In this document: positions 26,758-33,918 of the stretch, piece by piece
How positions within the stretch are numbered: the first letter of the stretch is position 1
Layout: each line of letters opens with the position of its first letter
Assembly (NCBI GenBank): GCA_035626395.1
Contig: DASPNR010000044.1
Coordinates: 1 to 64,000 of the forward strand
Source of the DNA: Candidatus Limnocylindrales bacterium
GTDB lineage: Bacteria > Desulfobacterota > Binatia > UBA1149 > CAITLU01
DNA length: 64,000 bases
Direction: 5' to 3'
Made by a program: the position numbers and the translations under genes
The notes under the pieces: generated by a model
Told to the model about the DNA's origin: nothing
Seen by the model: only the letters and a program-made list of their open reading frames with translations
The model's database searches: none

Positions 26758-27446
26758 TAGTCGAGCAGCCGCTGGGCCGGCACACCCGCCAGGTACAACG
26801 ACTTCAGCGTCCACATCCGCAGCGTCGTGCGCCAGACACCATCGTTGCGCCACCGCCGCGAGGACGTGACGACGCGGCCGCCGGGGATGCCCATGCGGCC
26901 GCGTCGGCGAAGCCGCTGCACCAGCTCGACATCCTCGAACAGCCGCGGCTCGCGATAGCCGCCGATGCTCTCGAACTCGCTGCGCCGCACGAAGATGGCC
27001 TGGTCGCCGGTGGCGCTGGCGAACAGCCGCGAACGCAACGTGATCAGATGCGCGATCGCGCGCAGCACGGGCCCGCCGCGGTCGAAGGCCAGGTCGAAGC
27101 GTCCCCAGGTCACCGCCGGCTCTGTCAGCACCGCGGTGATTGCCGCGCGGAACCCGAGCGGCAGGCGCGTATCGGCGTGCTGGAACAGCAGCACGTCTCC
27201 ACGTGCGCAGGCGGCACCGGCGTTCATCTGCAGGCCTCGCCCCCTCGGCGCCGACACGACCGCAGCGCCCGCGGCGCGTGCCCGCGCGACCGTGTCGTCG
27301 CCGCTGCCGCCATCGACGACGATCAGCTCATCCTCCTCTTCCAGGCCGAAGACGGTCGAAGCGACCGCTTCACCGATCTGCCGCGCCTCATCGAGCGCCG
27401 GCATGACCACGCTCAGGCGCACGCGCAAGCCCCCTGCTCGCCGCAT
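26739..27446 (-). CDS. GT2 glycosyltransferase of the TIGR04283 type
   Basis: 235 residues: LSVVMPALDEARQIGEA, DELIVVDGGSGDDTV, a Gly-rich RGRGLQMNAGA and LLFQHADTRLP. This layout is that of the small stand-alone family sometimes named after arsenosugar synthesis (TIGR04283). The acceptor is unknown and no partner gene is adjacent. A GTG at 27422 (starting VRLSVVMP, AGGGGG upstream) may be the true start, giving 227 residues. It converges on purN with a 19-base overlap. Confidence 0.82.
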   Translation of the reverse strand: MRRAGGLRVRLSVVMPALDEARQIGEAVASTVFGLEEEDELIVVDGGSGDDTVARARAAGAAVVSAPRGRGLQMNAGAACARGDVLLFQHADTRLPLGFRAAITAVLTEPAVTWGRFDLAFDRGGPVLRAIAHLITLRSRLFASATGDQAIFVRRSEFESIGGYREPRLFEDVELVQRLRRRGRMGIPGGRVVTSSRRWRNDGVWRTTLRMWTLKSLYLAGVPAQRLLDYYSDER

Positions 27447-27487
27447 GCGCGTTGGACCACGGCGGCTCGGCTGATAGCATGGCCGCC

Positions 27488-28024
27488 ATGTCGCAGAAGA
27501 AATGGTTCGCGATGGCGGCCATCGGCCGCGATCGTCCGGGAATCGTCGCCGATCTGAGCGAATGCGTCTTCCAGTGCGGCTGCAATCTGGAGGACGCCAG
27601 CATGACCATGCTCGGCAGCGAGTTCGCCACGCTGATGCTGGTCAGCGGCGGCGACGAAGGCCTGTCCGAGCGTCTCTACGAAGCCACCAAGCGCCTGGAG
27701 TGGGAGCGGCACCTGACCGTCTTCCTGCGGCCGGTGGAGCCGCCCTCGCCCCTTTCCGACAAGGACGTCGAGTACACGCTCAGCGCCATCGGCGTCGACA
27801 AGGCCGGCATCGTCGCGGGCGTCTCGCGCACCCTGGCCGATCATCGCGTCCTCATCGTCGACCTGCGCGGCGAGGCGCGGCCGGTGGCGGAAAGCGGTAC
27901 GCCCCTCTACCATCTCGCCATCCGCATGCGCGTGCCCGAATCGTGCTCGGTTCAGTCGCTGCGCACGGACCTGGATCGGGTGGCGTCCGATCTCGGCATC
28001 GAGGTTGCGATCGAGCAAACCTAG
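27488..28024 (+). CDS. double ACT-domain protein (GcvR-like)
   Basis: 178 residues made of two ACT domains: MAAIGRDRPGIVADLSECVF.. (about 8-75) and LSAIGVDKAGIVAGVSRTLA.. (about 95-170). This is the architecture of GcvR, which senses glycine and controls the glycine cleavage regulator GcvA in E. coli. No DNA-binding domain is present. It converges with purU, another ACT protein of one-carbon metabolism, and the two stop codons share the palindrome CTAG (28021-28024). The ATG at 27488 is chosen; an ATG at 27479 is also in frame. Confidence 0.8.
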   Translation: MSQKKWFAMAAIGRDRPGIVADLSECVFQCGCNLEDASMTMLGSEFATLMLVSGGDEGLSERLYEATKRLEWERHLTVFLRPVEPPSPLSDKDVEYTLSAIGVDKAGIVAGVSRTLADHRVLIVDLRGEARPVAESGTPLYHLAIRMRVPESCSVQSLRTDLDRVASDLGIEVAIEQT

Positions 28025-28890
28025 CCGAGGCGGCCGGGCCGGAACAGTACCTTTCCTTCGGTCACGACGAGCTCGTCGCGCACGAACAGCTGCACCGCCT
28101 TCGTCAGAACGCGCGCCTCCAGCTCACGGCCATTGCTCTTGATCGTTTCCAGGGAGTCCTGCCCGACCTCGATCGGAAAGACGTCCTGCAGGACGATCGG
28201 CCCCTGGTCCAGCGCCTCGGTCACGATGTGCGCGGTGCAGCCGCATACACGGATTCCGGCCTCGTATGCCTGCTTGTAGGCGTTGGCGCCCGGATAGTAC
28301 GGCAGAAGCGACGGGTGGATGTTGAGGATCCGGTTGCGGTAGGCGCGCACGACCTCCGGCGCAAGAATCTGCATGTAGCGCGCCAGCACGACCAGATCGG
28401 GGCGCAGCGCGCCGAGCTCGCGCAGAATGAAGGCCATGTGCGCAGGCTTGTCCGTCGAAGGCAGCCAGCGAAACGGCAAGCCGTACTCGGCGGCGATCGG
28501 CTCGAGATCGGCGTGGTTCGAAAGCACCACGGCCAGCTCGGCATCGAGCTCGCCGCCCCGATGCGCCTCGATGAGCGCTTCCAGGCAATGCGGCTCTTTC
28601 GACACGAGCAGCGCCACGCGTTTTCGAATTCGATCACCGTGCAGGCGCACGGTGACGTCCATCTGCATCTCGGCGCCCGTGGCCTTCAGGTCCAGGATCA
28701 GTTGATCCAGATTGATGTCCAGGTCGGCCAGATCGACCAGCATCGTCATGATGAAGAGGCCCTCCATCACGTTCTGGTCGATCTTCTCGATGTTGACGTT
28801 GTGCTGCGCAAGGTAGGTCGAGATACGCGCAACGACGCCCTTTTGATCGCGACCCAGGATGGAGATGACGGCGGGACTGGCTGCGGGCAT
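28021..28890 (-). CDS. purU: formyltetrahydrofolate deformylase
   Basis: Hydrolyses 10-formyl-THF to THF and formate, balancing one-carbon pools. The 289-residue protein has an N-terminal ACT domain (VISILGRDQKGVVARISTYLAQ) and a C-terminal formyltransferase-fold domain with RILNIHPSLLPYYPGANAYKQA and GCTAHIVTEALDQGPIVLQD, keeping the Asn, His and Asp of the family. Its 3' end meets the GcvR-like gene. Confidence 0.95.
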   Translation of the reverse strand: MPAASPAVISILGRDQKGVVARISTYLAQHNVNIEKIDQNVMEGLFIMTMLVDLADLDINLDQLILDLKATGAEMQMDVTVRLHGDRIRKRVALLVSKEPHCLEALIEAHRGGELDAELAVVLSNHADLEPIAAEYGLPFRWLPSTDKPAHMAFILRELGALRPDLVVLARYMQILAPEVVRAYRNRILNIHPSLLPYYPGANAYKQAYEAGIRVCGCTAHIVTEALDQGPIVLQDVFPIEVGQDSLETIKSNGRELEARVLTKAVQLFVRDELVVTEGKVLFRPGRLG

Positions 28891-28995
28891 CGCGGGTATC
28901 TATCGGCCGCTTCGGCTGCCCGCAAGCACGATGGCGTGTGCCTCGCCAGCACAGGCAGCGAACGGCTCGCCGCGAATCGATGAGCCTGAAACGAC

Positions 28996-29026
28996 AGCGC
29001 GGGCGCCCGTCAGGGTCGCCCGCGCT
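28996..29026 (-). terminator. strong hairpin after the 123-residue gene
   Basis: AGCGCGGGCG (28996-29005) and CGCCCGCGCT (29017-29026) pair over 10 bases. The 11-base loop contains a further CCC/GGG pairing. There is no U-tract on either strand. It lies 31 bases past the stop of the gene at 29057 and upstream of purU, so it probably ends or insulates that transcript. Confidence 0.45.
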
Positions 29027-29056
29027 TGTCTGTCGAAGCAACGAGTCGGTCGGTCG

Positions 29057-29428
29057 TTACTTGATCTGGCCGCGCCAGGCGCGCCGATCATAGATGCGCT
29101 CGCGGCGAAGCTTGCGCTCCTTGACGACCGTGCGTCTGGCATGGGCCTGCTTCTTGAGCTGCCGCAGACCGGCTCGGATGTATTCCGGGTCCAGATGCAG
29201 CGTGGTGCAGATGTTCTCGAACGAGAACGGCCAATCGGTATCGTGGCTGGCTACCCAGCGATCCACCTCGAAGAAACGCTTGCGTCGCTCCGGCACGGGC
29301 GAGTTGAGCCCGCGCTGGAACGTCACCAGCGCCTCCTCGAGCACGGCCAACATCAGCCGGTTCTCGGGCTCTCTCGATGTCTCGGCCACCCCGAAATCAC
29401 CGAACGGTGCGACTGCTCGGCTGTTCAT
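29057..29428 (-). CDS. small conserved-looking protein of unknown function
   Basis: 123 residues, soluble, no signal peptide. An N-terminal helix RLMLAVLEEALVTFQR is followed by WPFSFENICTTLHLDPEYIRAGLRQLKK, which looks like a helix-turn-helix or sigma region 4-like segment, and a strongly basic C-terminus. Nucleic-acid binding is plausible. I recall similar sequences in deltaproteobacterial-type genomes without a known function. The ATG follows AGGAGG at a long spacing, and its own promoter is at 29500-29528. Confidence 0.7.
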   Translation of the reverse strand: MNSRAVAPFGDFGVAETSREPENRLMLAVLEEALVTFQRGLNSPVPERRKRFFEVDRWVASHDTDWPFSFENICTTLHLDPEYIRAGLRQLKKQAHARRTVVKERKLRRERIYDRRAWRGQIK

Positions 29429-29499
29429 TCTCTCGCTAACCTCCTAGCTGGAAGCGGCTCCGATGCATTTCGGAAGGACCGCGCGTACCCCGTGCCGCT

Positions 29500-29528
29500 A
29501 GTAGAAGGCTCGCTGCCTTTTCCGTCAA
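29500..29528 (-). promoter_or_regulatory. promoter of the 123-residue gene
   Basis: Minus strand: TTGACG (29523-29528), a 17-base spacer, TCTACT (29500-29505). The expected start near 29493 gives a leader of about 65 nt containing AGGAGG. Confidence 0.55.
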
Positions 29529-29815
29529 TAAATTTGCGCCCCCCGCAACCACATATTTGCAGTCATGCCGCAATGCACCGTAAACCCTTTACAGGCCTAC
29601 GCTATTCGCTCCTGCGGGCTACCAAGTTGGAGAATGATTTTTCTTTCTGAGGGACAGGCATGCGCAATCTGAGCGCTTCGCGCTGATAGGAAGATCAATT
29701 CAAGACATTGAATGAACGCTCACGTTCTCATGCTGAGACAGTGGGTGGTAACCCGGTGCAGGTACGAGACTTTTTGACGCCCGGCCTCGTCATGCTACAG
29801 GCGAAGCGGGACGGC
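29529..29815. other. AT-richer divergent intergenic region with a mini-ORF and small inverted repeats
   Basis: No gene is supported here. On the + strand an 8-codon mini-ORF (29660-29686, ATG to TGA) follows GAGGG, and its end coincides with the hairpin AGCGC-TTC-GCGCT (29672-29684). A second inverted repeat GAACG-CTCA-CGTTC lies at 29714-29727. A weak promoter-like TTGACG is at about 29775. It may regulate the TPR gene downstream. Confidence 0.4.
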
Positions 29816-30490
29816 ATGACGAGGAACTCCCGACAACGGTACCTTGCCCGCCGCCTCGGCAGCGCTGCGCTGGCCGCCGCACTGGCCGCGCTTTCCGGCG
29901 CCGTCGCCTTCGCGACGACCTCGGCGGACCATCTGGCGAACCTCGCGAACCGTTCCCTGCAGACCGCCGAGGCGCAGAAGGACCAGAATCAGGCGCTGGC
30001 GTTCTACCGACAAGCCGCCGAGCTCGCCGGTCAAGCCGTGGCCGCCAATCCCAATTCCGCGCGAGCCAATTTCGTGTTCTTTGCCGCCAAGGGACGACTG
30101 CTGCTGGCCGAAGGCGCTACGAAAAACCTCTTTCAGCTGAGCAGCCTCGACGACTACCTCGACCGCGCGCTGCAGCTCGACCCCAACTACTCCAACGCGC
30201 TCGCCGCCAAAGGCGGGCTGCTCCTGGAGCTGCCGTTCTATCTGGGCGGCGATGCCAAGCAGGCCGAGGCGCTGCTGCGCAGGGCTGTGGAGCTCAATCC
30301 GACCGGACCCGGCACCCGCACGACGCTGGCGCGCGCCCTGCTCCACAACGGCAACGTCGCCGCCGCCCGTGAGCAGGTCATCAAGGCGTGCCACTATGCC
30401 TGCACGCTGCGACGCTACCGTCATTTCGTCGAAGCGCAGGCGCTGCTGGAAGAGATCGACGTCAAGCTCGGCCGAGCGCAAGCACAGTGA
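29816..30490 (+). CDS. exported TPR protein
   Basis: 224 residues from the ATG at 29816: a basic N-terminus and signal peptide (hydrophobic about 13-32, ending VAFA), then three or four tetratricopeptide-like helical pairs (DYLDRALQLDPNYSNALAAKG, EALLRRAVELNPTGPGTRTT, LARALLHNGNVAAAREQV). It probably acts in the periplasm as a scaffold. The open frame reaches upstream to a TTG at 29708, but those residues have no signal character. It overlaps mazG as GTGA. Confidence 0.72.
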   Translation: MTRNSRQRYLARRLGSAALAAALAALSGAVAFATTSADHLANLANRSLQTAEAQKDQNQALAFYRQAAELAGQAVAANPNSARANFVFFAAKGRLLLAEGATKNLFQLSSLDDYLDRALQLDPNYSNALAAKGGLLLELPFYLGGDAKQAEALLRRAVELNPTGPGTRTTLARALLHNGNVAAAREQVIKACHYACTLRRYRHFVEAQALLEEIDVKLGRAQAQ

Positions 30491-31275
30491 GCGAAGGTCG
30501 GCGCGACTTCGCCGCGCTCGTGGCTCTGATGCATCGCCTGCGCTCGCCCGGCGGCTGCCCCTGGGATGCCGAGCAGACGCACCAGTCGCTGCGCCCTTAT
30601 CTCATCGAGGAAGCCTACGAAGTCCTGGACGCCATCAACGGCGGTGATGACCGGGAGCTGCGGGACGAACTCGGCGACCTGCTGCTGCAGGTGATCTTTC
30701 ACGCGGAGCTGGCGCAGGAGCGCGGCGCGTTCACGATCGATGACGTCATCGAGGGCCTGGCCGACAAGCTGGTGCGCCGTCACCCTCACGTCTTCGCCGA
30801 TGTCGAAGTGGGCTCGGCCCAGGACGTGGAGCGGAACTGGTCGGCAATCAAGAAGAGCGAGCGCAAGAAAGCCGGCCGCGACCGGCCCTCCGCCATCGAC
30901 GGCTTGCCCTCAGGACTGCCGGCGCTCGCGCGGGCCAAACGGATCGGCGAGAAGGCAGCATCAGCCGGCTTCGACTGGGATCGCCCGGAGGACGTGCGCG
31001 CCAAAGTTGCCGAAGAGCTCGCCGAGCTCGATGACGCCATGCGCAGCGGCGACGATGCGGCCGTGGAGGAAGAGGTCGGCGATCTTCTATTCGCCATCGC
31101 CAGCATGGCTCGTCTTCGCCGGATCGACGCCGAATCGGCGCTCGCGGCGGCGCTTCGCAAGTTCGACACTCGCTTTCGTCAGCTGGAGCGGGAGGTGGAG
31201 AGCAGCGGGCGCGAGATCCGCCAGCTCGACGGCAGGGAGCTCGAGGCGATCTGGCAGTCGGTCAAGAAGGCCTGA
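30487..31275 (+). CDS. mazG: nucleoside triphosphate pyrophosphohydrolase MazG
   Basis: 262 residues with two MazG domains. It hydrolyses NTPs to NMP and PPi, cleaning abnormal nucleotides. The opening LRSPGGCPWDAEQTHQSLRPYLIEEAYEV and ELGDLLLQVIFHAELAQE give the Mg-binding Glu and Asp residues of domain 1, and VAEELAELDDAM..VEEEVGDLLFAIASMAR those of domain 2. Start: a GTG overlapping the stop of the TPR gene (GTGA). Length and layout match E. coli MazG. Confidence 0.95.
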   Translation: MSEGRRDFAALVALMHRLRSPGGCPWDAEQTHQSLRPYLIEEAYEVLDAINGGDDRELRDELGDLLLQVIFHAELAQERGAFTIDDVIEGLADKLVRRHPHVFADVEVGSAQDVERNWSAIKKSERKKAGRDRPSAIDGLPSGLPALARAKRIGEKAASAGFDWDRPEDVRAKVAEELAELDDAMRSGDDAAVEEEVGDLLFAIASMARLRRIDAESALAAALRKFDTRFRQLEREVESSGREIRQLDGRELEAIWQSVKKA

Positions 31276-31357
31276 CGTCGCGACGGCCTCATGCGTCCGG
31301 GGACCGGACGCGCAGCCTCAGCAACGCCTGGAACGTTGCAGCGACGACGCCTCGATC

Positions 31358-33028
31358 TCAACGACGCCTGATCCAATCCAGCGCCAATCCCACCGTTTCT
31401 CGAATCTGCGCGCTGCCCATCGCCCAGGCCGCAGCGACGTAGGTTGCCACGCCCGCGGTCATCGCGGCCGCCACGCGCACGGCCGCGCCCTCGCCTCCCG
31501 GGGCCGCAAGCGCGCTCCGCACCGCGGCAACGGTCGCAGCCATGACGGCTGCGGCCCCTGCATGAACTACGATCGGGCCGAGGACCGCGCGCAGCGACAG
31601 CTCGCGCAGCCGCACCCGCAGCATGACGAGCAGGATCGCCGCATTGATCGACGCGGCCACGGCCGTTGCCAGGGCCAGGCCGGCGTGGCGCAGGTCGGCA
31701 ATGCGCACCGCCGCACCGGCCGCGCCTATCCAGTGCGCCACCGCCGGCGCCGACGGCTCCGGTGGTCCCATCAGCGCCAGCGCCATAATCGCGTTCGCCA
31801 CCACCGCCAGCGCTGCCGCAAGCACCGGAACGCGCGGCCGGTCGAGCGCGTAGAACGCACCCGAGAGAACGCGAGCCGCAGCCACGCCGATCAATCCCGG
31901 TGCCTGCGCCTGCAGCGCCCACGCGGTCATCACGGTGTCGTGTGCGGTGAACCTTCCCCTCTGCAGCAACAGCTCGACGATGTCCGGCGCGAGCAGCAGC
32001 AGGCCCAGTGCGGCGGGCAGACACCAGGCAAGCGTCAGCGACAGCGAGTGCACGACCGTCGCAGCCAGCTCTCGGCGGCGCTCCTCGCGGGCCAGCGCTG
32101 CCATGGTCGGCAGCGCCGCCGTTCCCACCGCCACCGCCACGATGCCCAGCGGAAACTCGAAGAGCCGGTCGGCATACCAGAGAAACGACACCGATCCGGC
32201 CGGCAACAGCGAGGCCAGCAGCGTCGCGACGAGGACGTTGAGCTGGTAGACCGCGCCGCCGAAGACGGCTGCGACCAGCAGCGGCCCGGTTCGCCGAACT
32301 GCCGCATCGGCGATGTCGAGGAACATGCGCGGCCGCAGCCCGATGCGCAGCAGCCACGGCACCTGCACTGCCACCTGCAGGCTTCCACCGAGGAGCACAC
32401 CGATGACGAGCGCGTACTCGGGCGGCGAAAGCGCGGGCCGCAGGAGCCAGGCGCAGGCGATGATGCTCGCGTTGAGCAGGACCGGTCCCCACGCCGGCAC
32501 GGCGAAGTTCCGGAAGGTGTGAAGCACGCCCATCGCCCACGCGGCCGTGCCCACCAGCAACAGGTACGGGAAGAGCCAGCGCGTCAACGATACGGTCAGC
32601 GCGCGCTTTTCGGGGTCGGCGGCAAAGCCGGGCGCGAGCAGGTCCGTCAGAGGCTCGGCCGCAGCCATTCCGATCGCCGACAGCACCGCCAGCGAGACGA
32701 TCGTGACTCCGCCCACCGCGGCGGCGGCTTGCGCCGCCCCGGCCGTGCCCGACCGCAGCAGCGCGCTCGTGAACACGGGCACGAATGCCGCCGAGGCCGC
32801 TCCCTCGGCCGCAATCCTGCGAAACAGATTGGGCAGCCGGAACGCCGCAAAGAACGCGTCAGCGCCCGCGCCCGTGCCGAAGGTCGCGCCGATGACGACG
32901 TCGCGCACGAGGCCGCTGGCGCGCGATAGAGCCGTCATCCCCGCCAGCACCTGCGCCGCGCCGGTAAGGCGCGCGCGCTCGTCGGAGAGCGGCGGTTGAC
33001 CGTCGTTCAGGGAGTTGCTAGTAGGCAC
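31358..33028 (-). CDS. murJ: lipid II flippase MurJ
   Basis: 556 residues with about 14 membrane helices. The N-terminus ALSRASGLVRDVVIGATFGTGAGADAFFAAFRLPNLFRRIAAEG is diagnostic of MurJ/MviN, which flips the peptidoglycan precursor lipid II to the periplasm. The family's essential Arg residues lie in this block. It starts with GTG at 33028, divergent from rpsT, whose promoter overlaps the murJ 5' end. The 80 bases between mazG and murJ (31276-31357) hold no feature I can support. Confidence 0.94.
   Translation of the reverse strand: MPTSNSLNDGQPPLSDERARLTGAAQVLAGMTALSRASGLVRDVVIGATFGTGAGADAFFAAFRLPNLFRRIAAEGAASAAFVPVFTSALLRSGTAGAAQAAAAVGGVTIVSLAVLSAIGMAAAEPLTDLLAPGFAADPEKRALTVSLTRWLFPYLLLVGTAAWAMGVLHTFRNFAVPAWGPVLLNASIIACAWLLRPALSPPEYALVIGVLLGGSLQVAVQVPWLLRIGLRPRMFLDIADAAVRRTGPLLVAAVFGGAVYQLNVLVATLLASLLPAGSVSFLWYADRLFEFPLGIVAVAVGTAALPTMAALAREERRRELAATVVHSLSLTLAWCLPAALGLLLLAPDIVELLLQRGRFTAHDTVMTAWALQAQAPGLIGVAAARVLSGAFYALDRPRVPVLAAALAVVANAIMALALMGPPEPSAPAVAHWIGAAGAAVRIADLRHAGLALATAVAASINAAILLVMLRVRLRELSLRAVLGPIVVHAGAAAVMAATVAAVRSALAAPGGEGAAVRVAAAMTAGVATYVAAAWAMGSAQIRETVGLALDWIRRR
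32996..33024 (+). promoter_or_regulatory. rpsT promoter inside the murJ start region
   Basis: TTGACC (32996-33001), a 17-base spacer, TAGTAG (33019-33024). The expected start near 33031 leaves about 25 nt to rpsT with AGGAGG well placed. It overlaps the first codons of murJ on the other strand. Confidence 0.5.
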
Positions 33029-33055
33029 GGTTTCTTTGGCAGATCAGGAGGTTCC

Positions 33056-33322
33056 GTGGCCAATCATCCATCGGCGCTCAAGCGCCACCGTCAGTCCGAG
33101 AAGTCCCGCATCGCGAACCGCTCCGTGCGCGCCAAGCTGCGCACGCTGATCCGCCAGCTTCGCGAGACGATCTCCACCGGCGACCGCGACGCCGCCTCGG
33201 CCAAGCTCAACGAAGTCTCGCGCCAGCTTGCCAAGGCCGCCACCAAGGGCGTCCTGCACAGCAGCACCGCTTCCCGTCAGACCGGCCGTCTGGCCCGCCA
33301 GGTCTCCTCGCTCGGCAAGTAG
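33056..33322 (+). CDS. rpsT: 30S ribosomal protein S20
   Basis: 88 basic residues beginning (V)ANHPSALKRHRQSEKSR, with helical repeats typical of S20, which binds 16S rRNA early in 30S assembly. The GTG start follows AGGAGG with ideal spacing; non-ATG starts are common for rpsT. The neighbouring murJ is the usual divergent partner. The stop codon lies inside the hairpin at 33320-33339. Confidence 0.97.
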   Translation: MANHPSALKRHRQSEKSRIANRSVRAKLRTLIRQLRETISTGDRDAASAKLNEVSRQLAKAATKGVLHSSTASRQTGRLARQVSSLGK

Positions 33323-33339
33323 CCCGCCACCGCGGGCTA
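33320..33339. terminator. palindromic hairpin covering two convergent stop codons
   Basis: TAGCCCGC, loop CACC, GCGGGCTA: a perfect 8-bp stem. The left TAG is the rpsT stop and the right CTA is the complement of the lptE-like TAG stop. It can form on both transcripts. No U-tract follows, so it may be a transcript-end stabiliser or a factor-assisted terminator. Confidence 0.6.
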
Positions 33340-33918
33340 CAACCCCTCCGTCATCCTGGAATAGATCGCTTCGGCGAGGTCGCGCACGGCACGCTCGCGC
33401 GCCTCGGCGCGTCGCTCCTCGCCGAGCTGGACGTTGTTGAACCGCTCCAGCGCTTCCTCGTCCAGCGTTTCCTGCCCCTGAAAAGCGGCGCTGGAGGTCA
33501 CCACGGCACCGGGCACCGCCGCGTGTCCGCGCGTGGCAGCGATGCGGCTGCCGCTCCAGAGCTTCTCCCCGCCCGGCCGCGACAGCTCGGCATCCACCGA
33601 CAGCGTCGACTGATAGTCCAGAACGTCGTCGAACTCGTTGAAGGCAACGGCGCGAGTGCGATCGGTCGTGACGCGCACGGCAAGGACGGCGTCGGCAGGC
33701 GCCGACTCGTCGACCGGCCGGAAACGCCCGCGCCAGCGCAGCACCCGCCGCAGCTCTCGCGTCAGGGCATCGGCCAGCAACGGATCCCCGTCGCCCACTT
33801 CCACGCGCGCAACGCGGATGGAGGAGACGTCGGCGGGAAGGTTGCCGCCGCGCACGAACGTGTAGCCGCAACCGCTGCACACCAGAGCCACGGCGAGCAC
33901 AGCGCTTCTCAGCTTCAT
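33337..33918 (-). CDS. lptE: LptE-like outer-membrane LPS-assembly lipoprotein
   Basis: 193 residues: a signal peptide with lipobox (VCSGC, Cys at about residue 17) followed by GYTFVRGGNLPADVSSIRV, the typical LptE/RlpB start. LptE plugs the LptD barrel that delivers lipopolysaccharide to the outer surface. Sequence conservation in LptE is low, so position counts: it directly follows leuS with an ATGA overlap, as in many proteobacteria. No holA gene follows; it converges on rpsT instead. Confidence 0.8.
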   Translation of the reverse strand: MKLRSAVLAVALVCSGCGYTFVRGGNLPADVSSIRVARVEVGDGDPLLADALTRELRRVLRWRGRFRPVDESAPADAVLAVRVTTDRTRAVAFNEFDDVLDYQSTLSVDAELSRPGGEKLWSGSRIAATRGHAAVPGAVVTSSAAFQGQETLDEEALERFNNVQLGEERRAEARERAVRDLAEAIYSRMTEGL

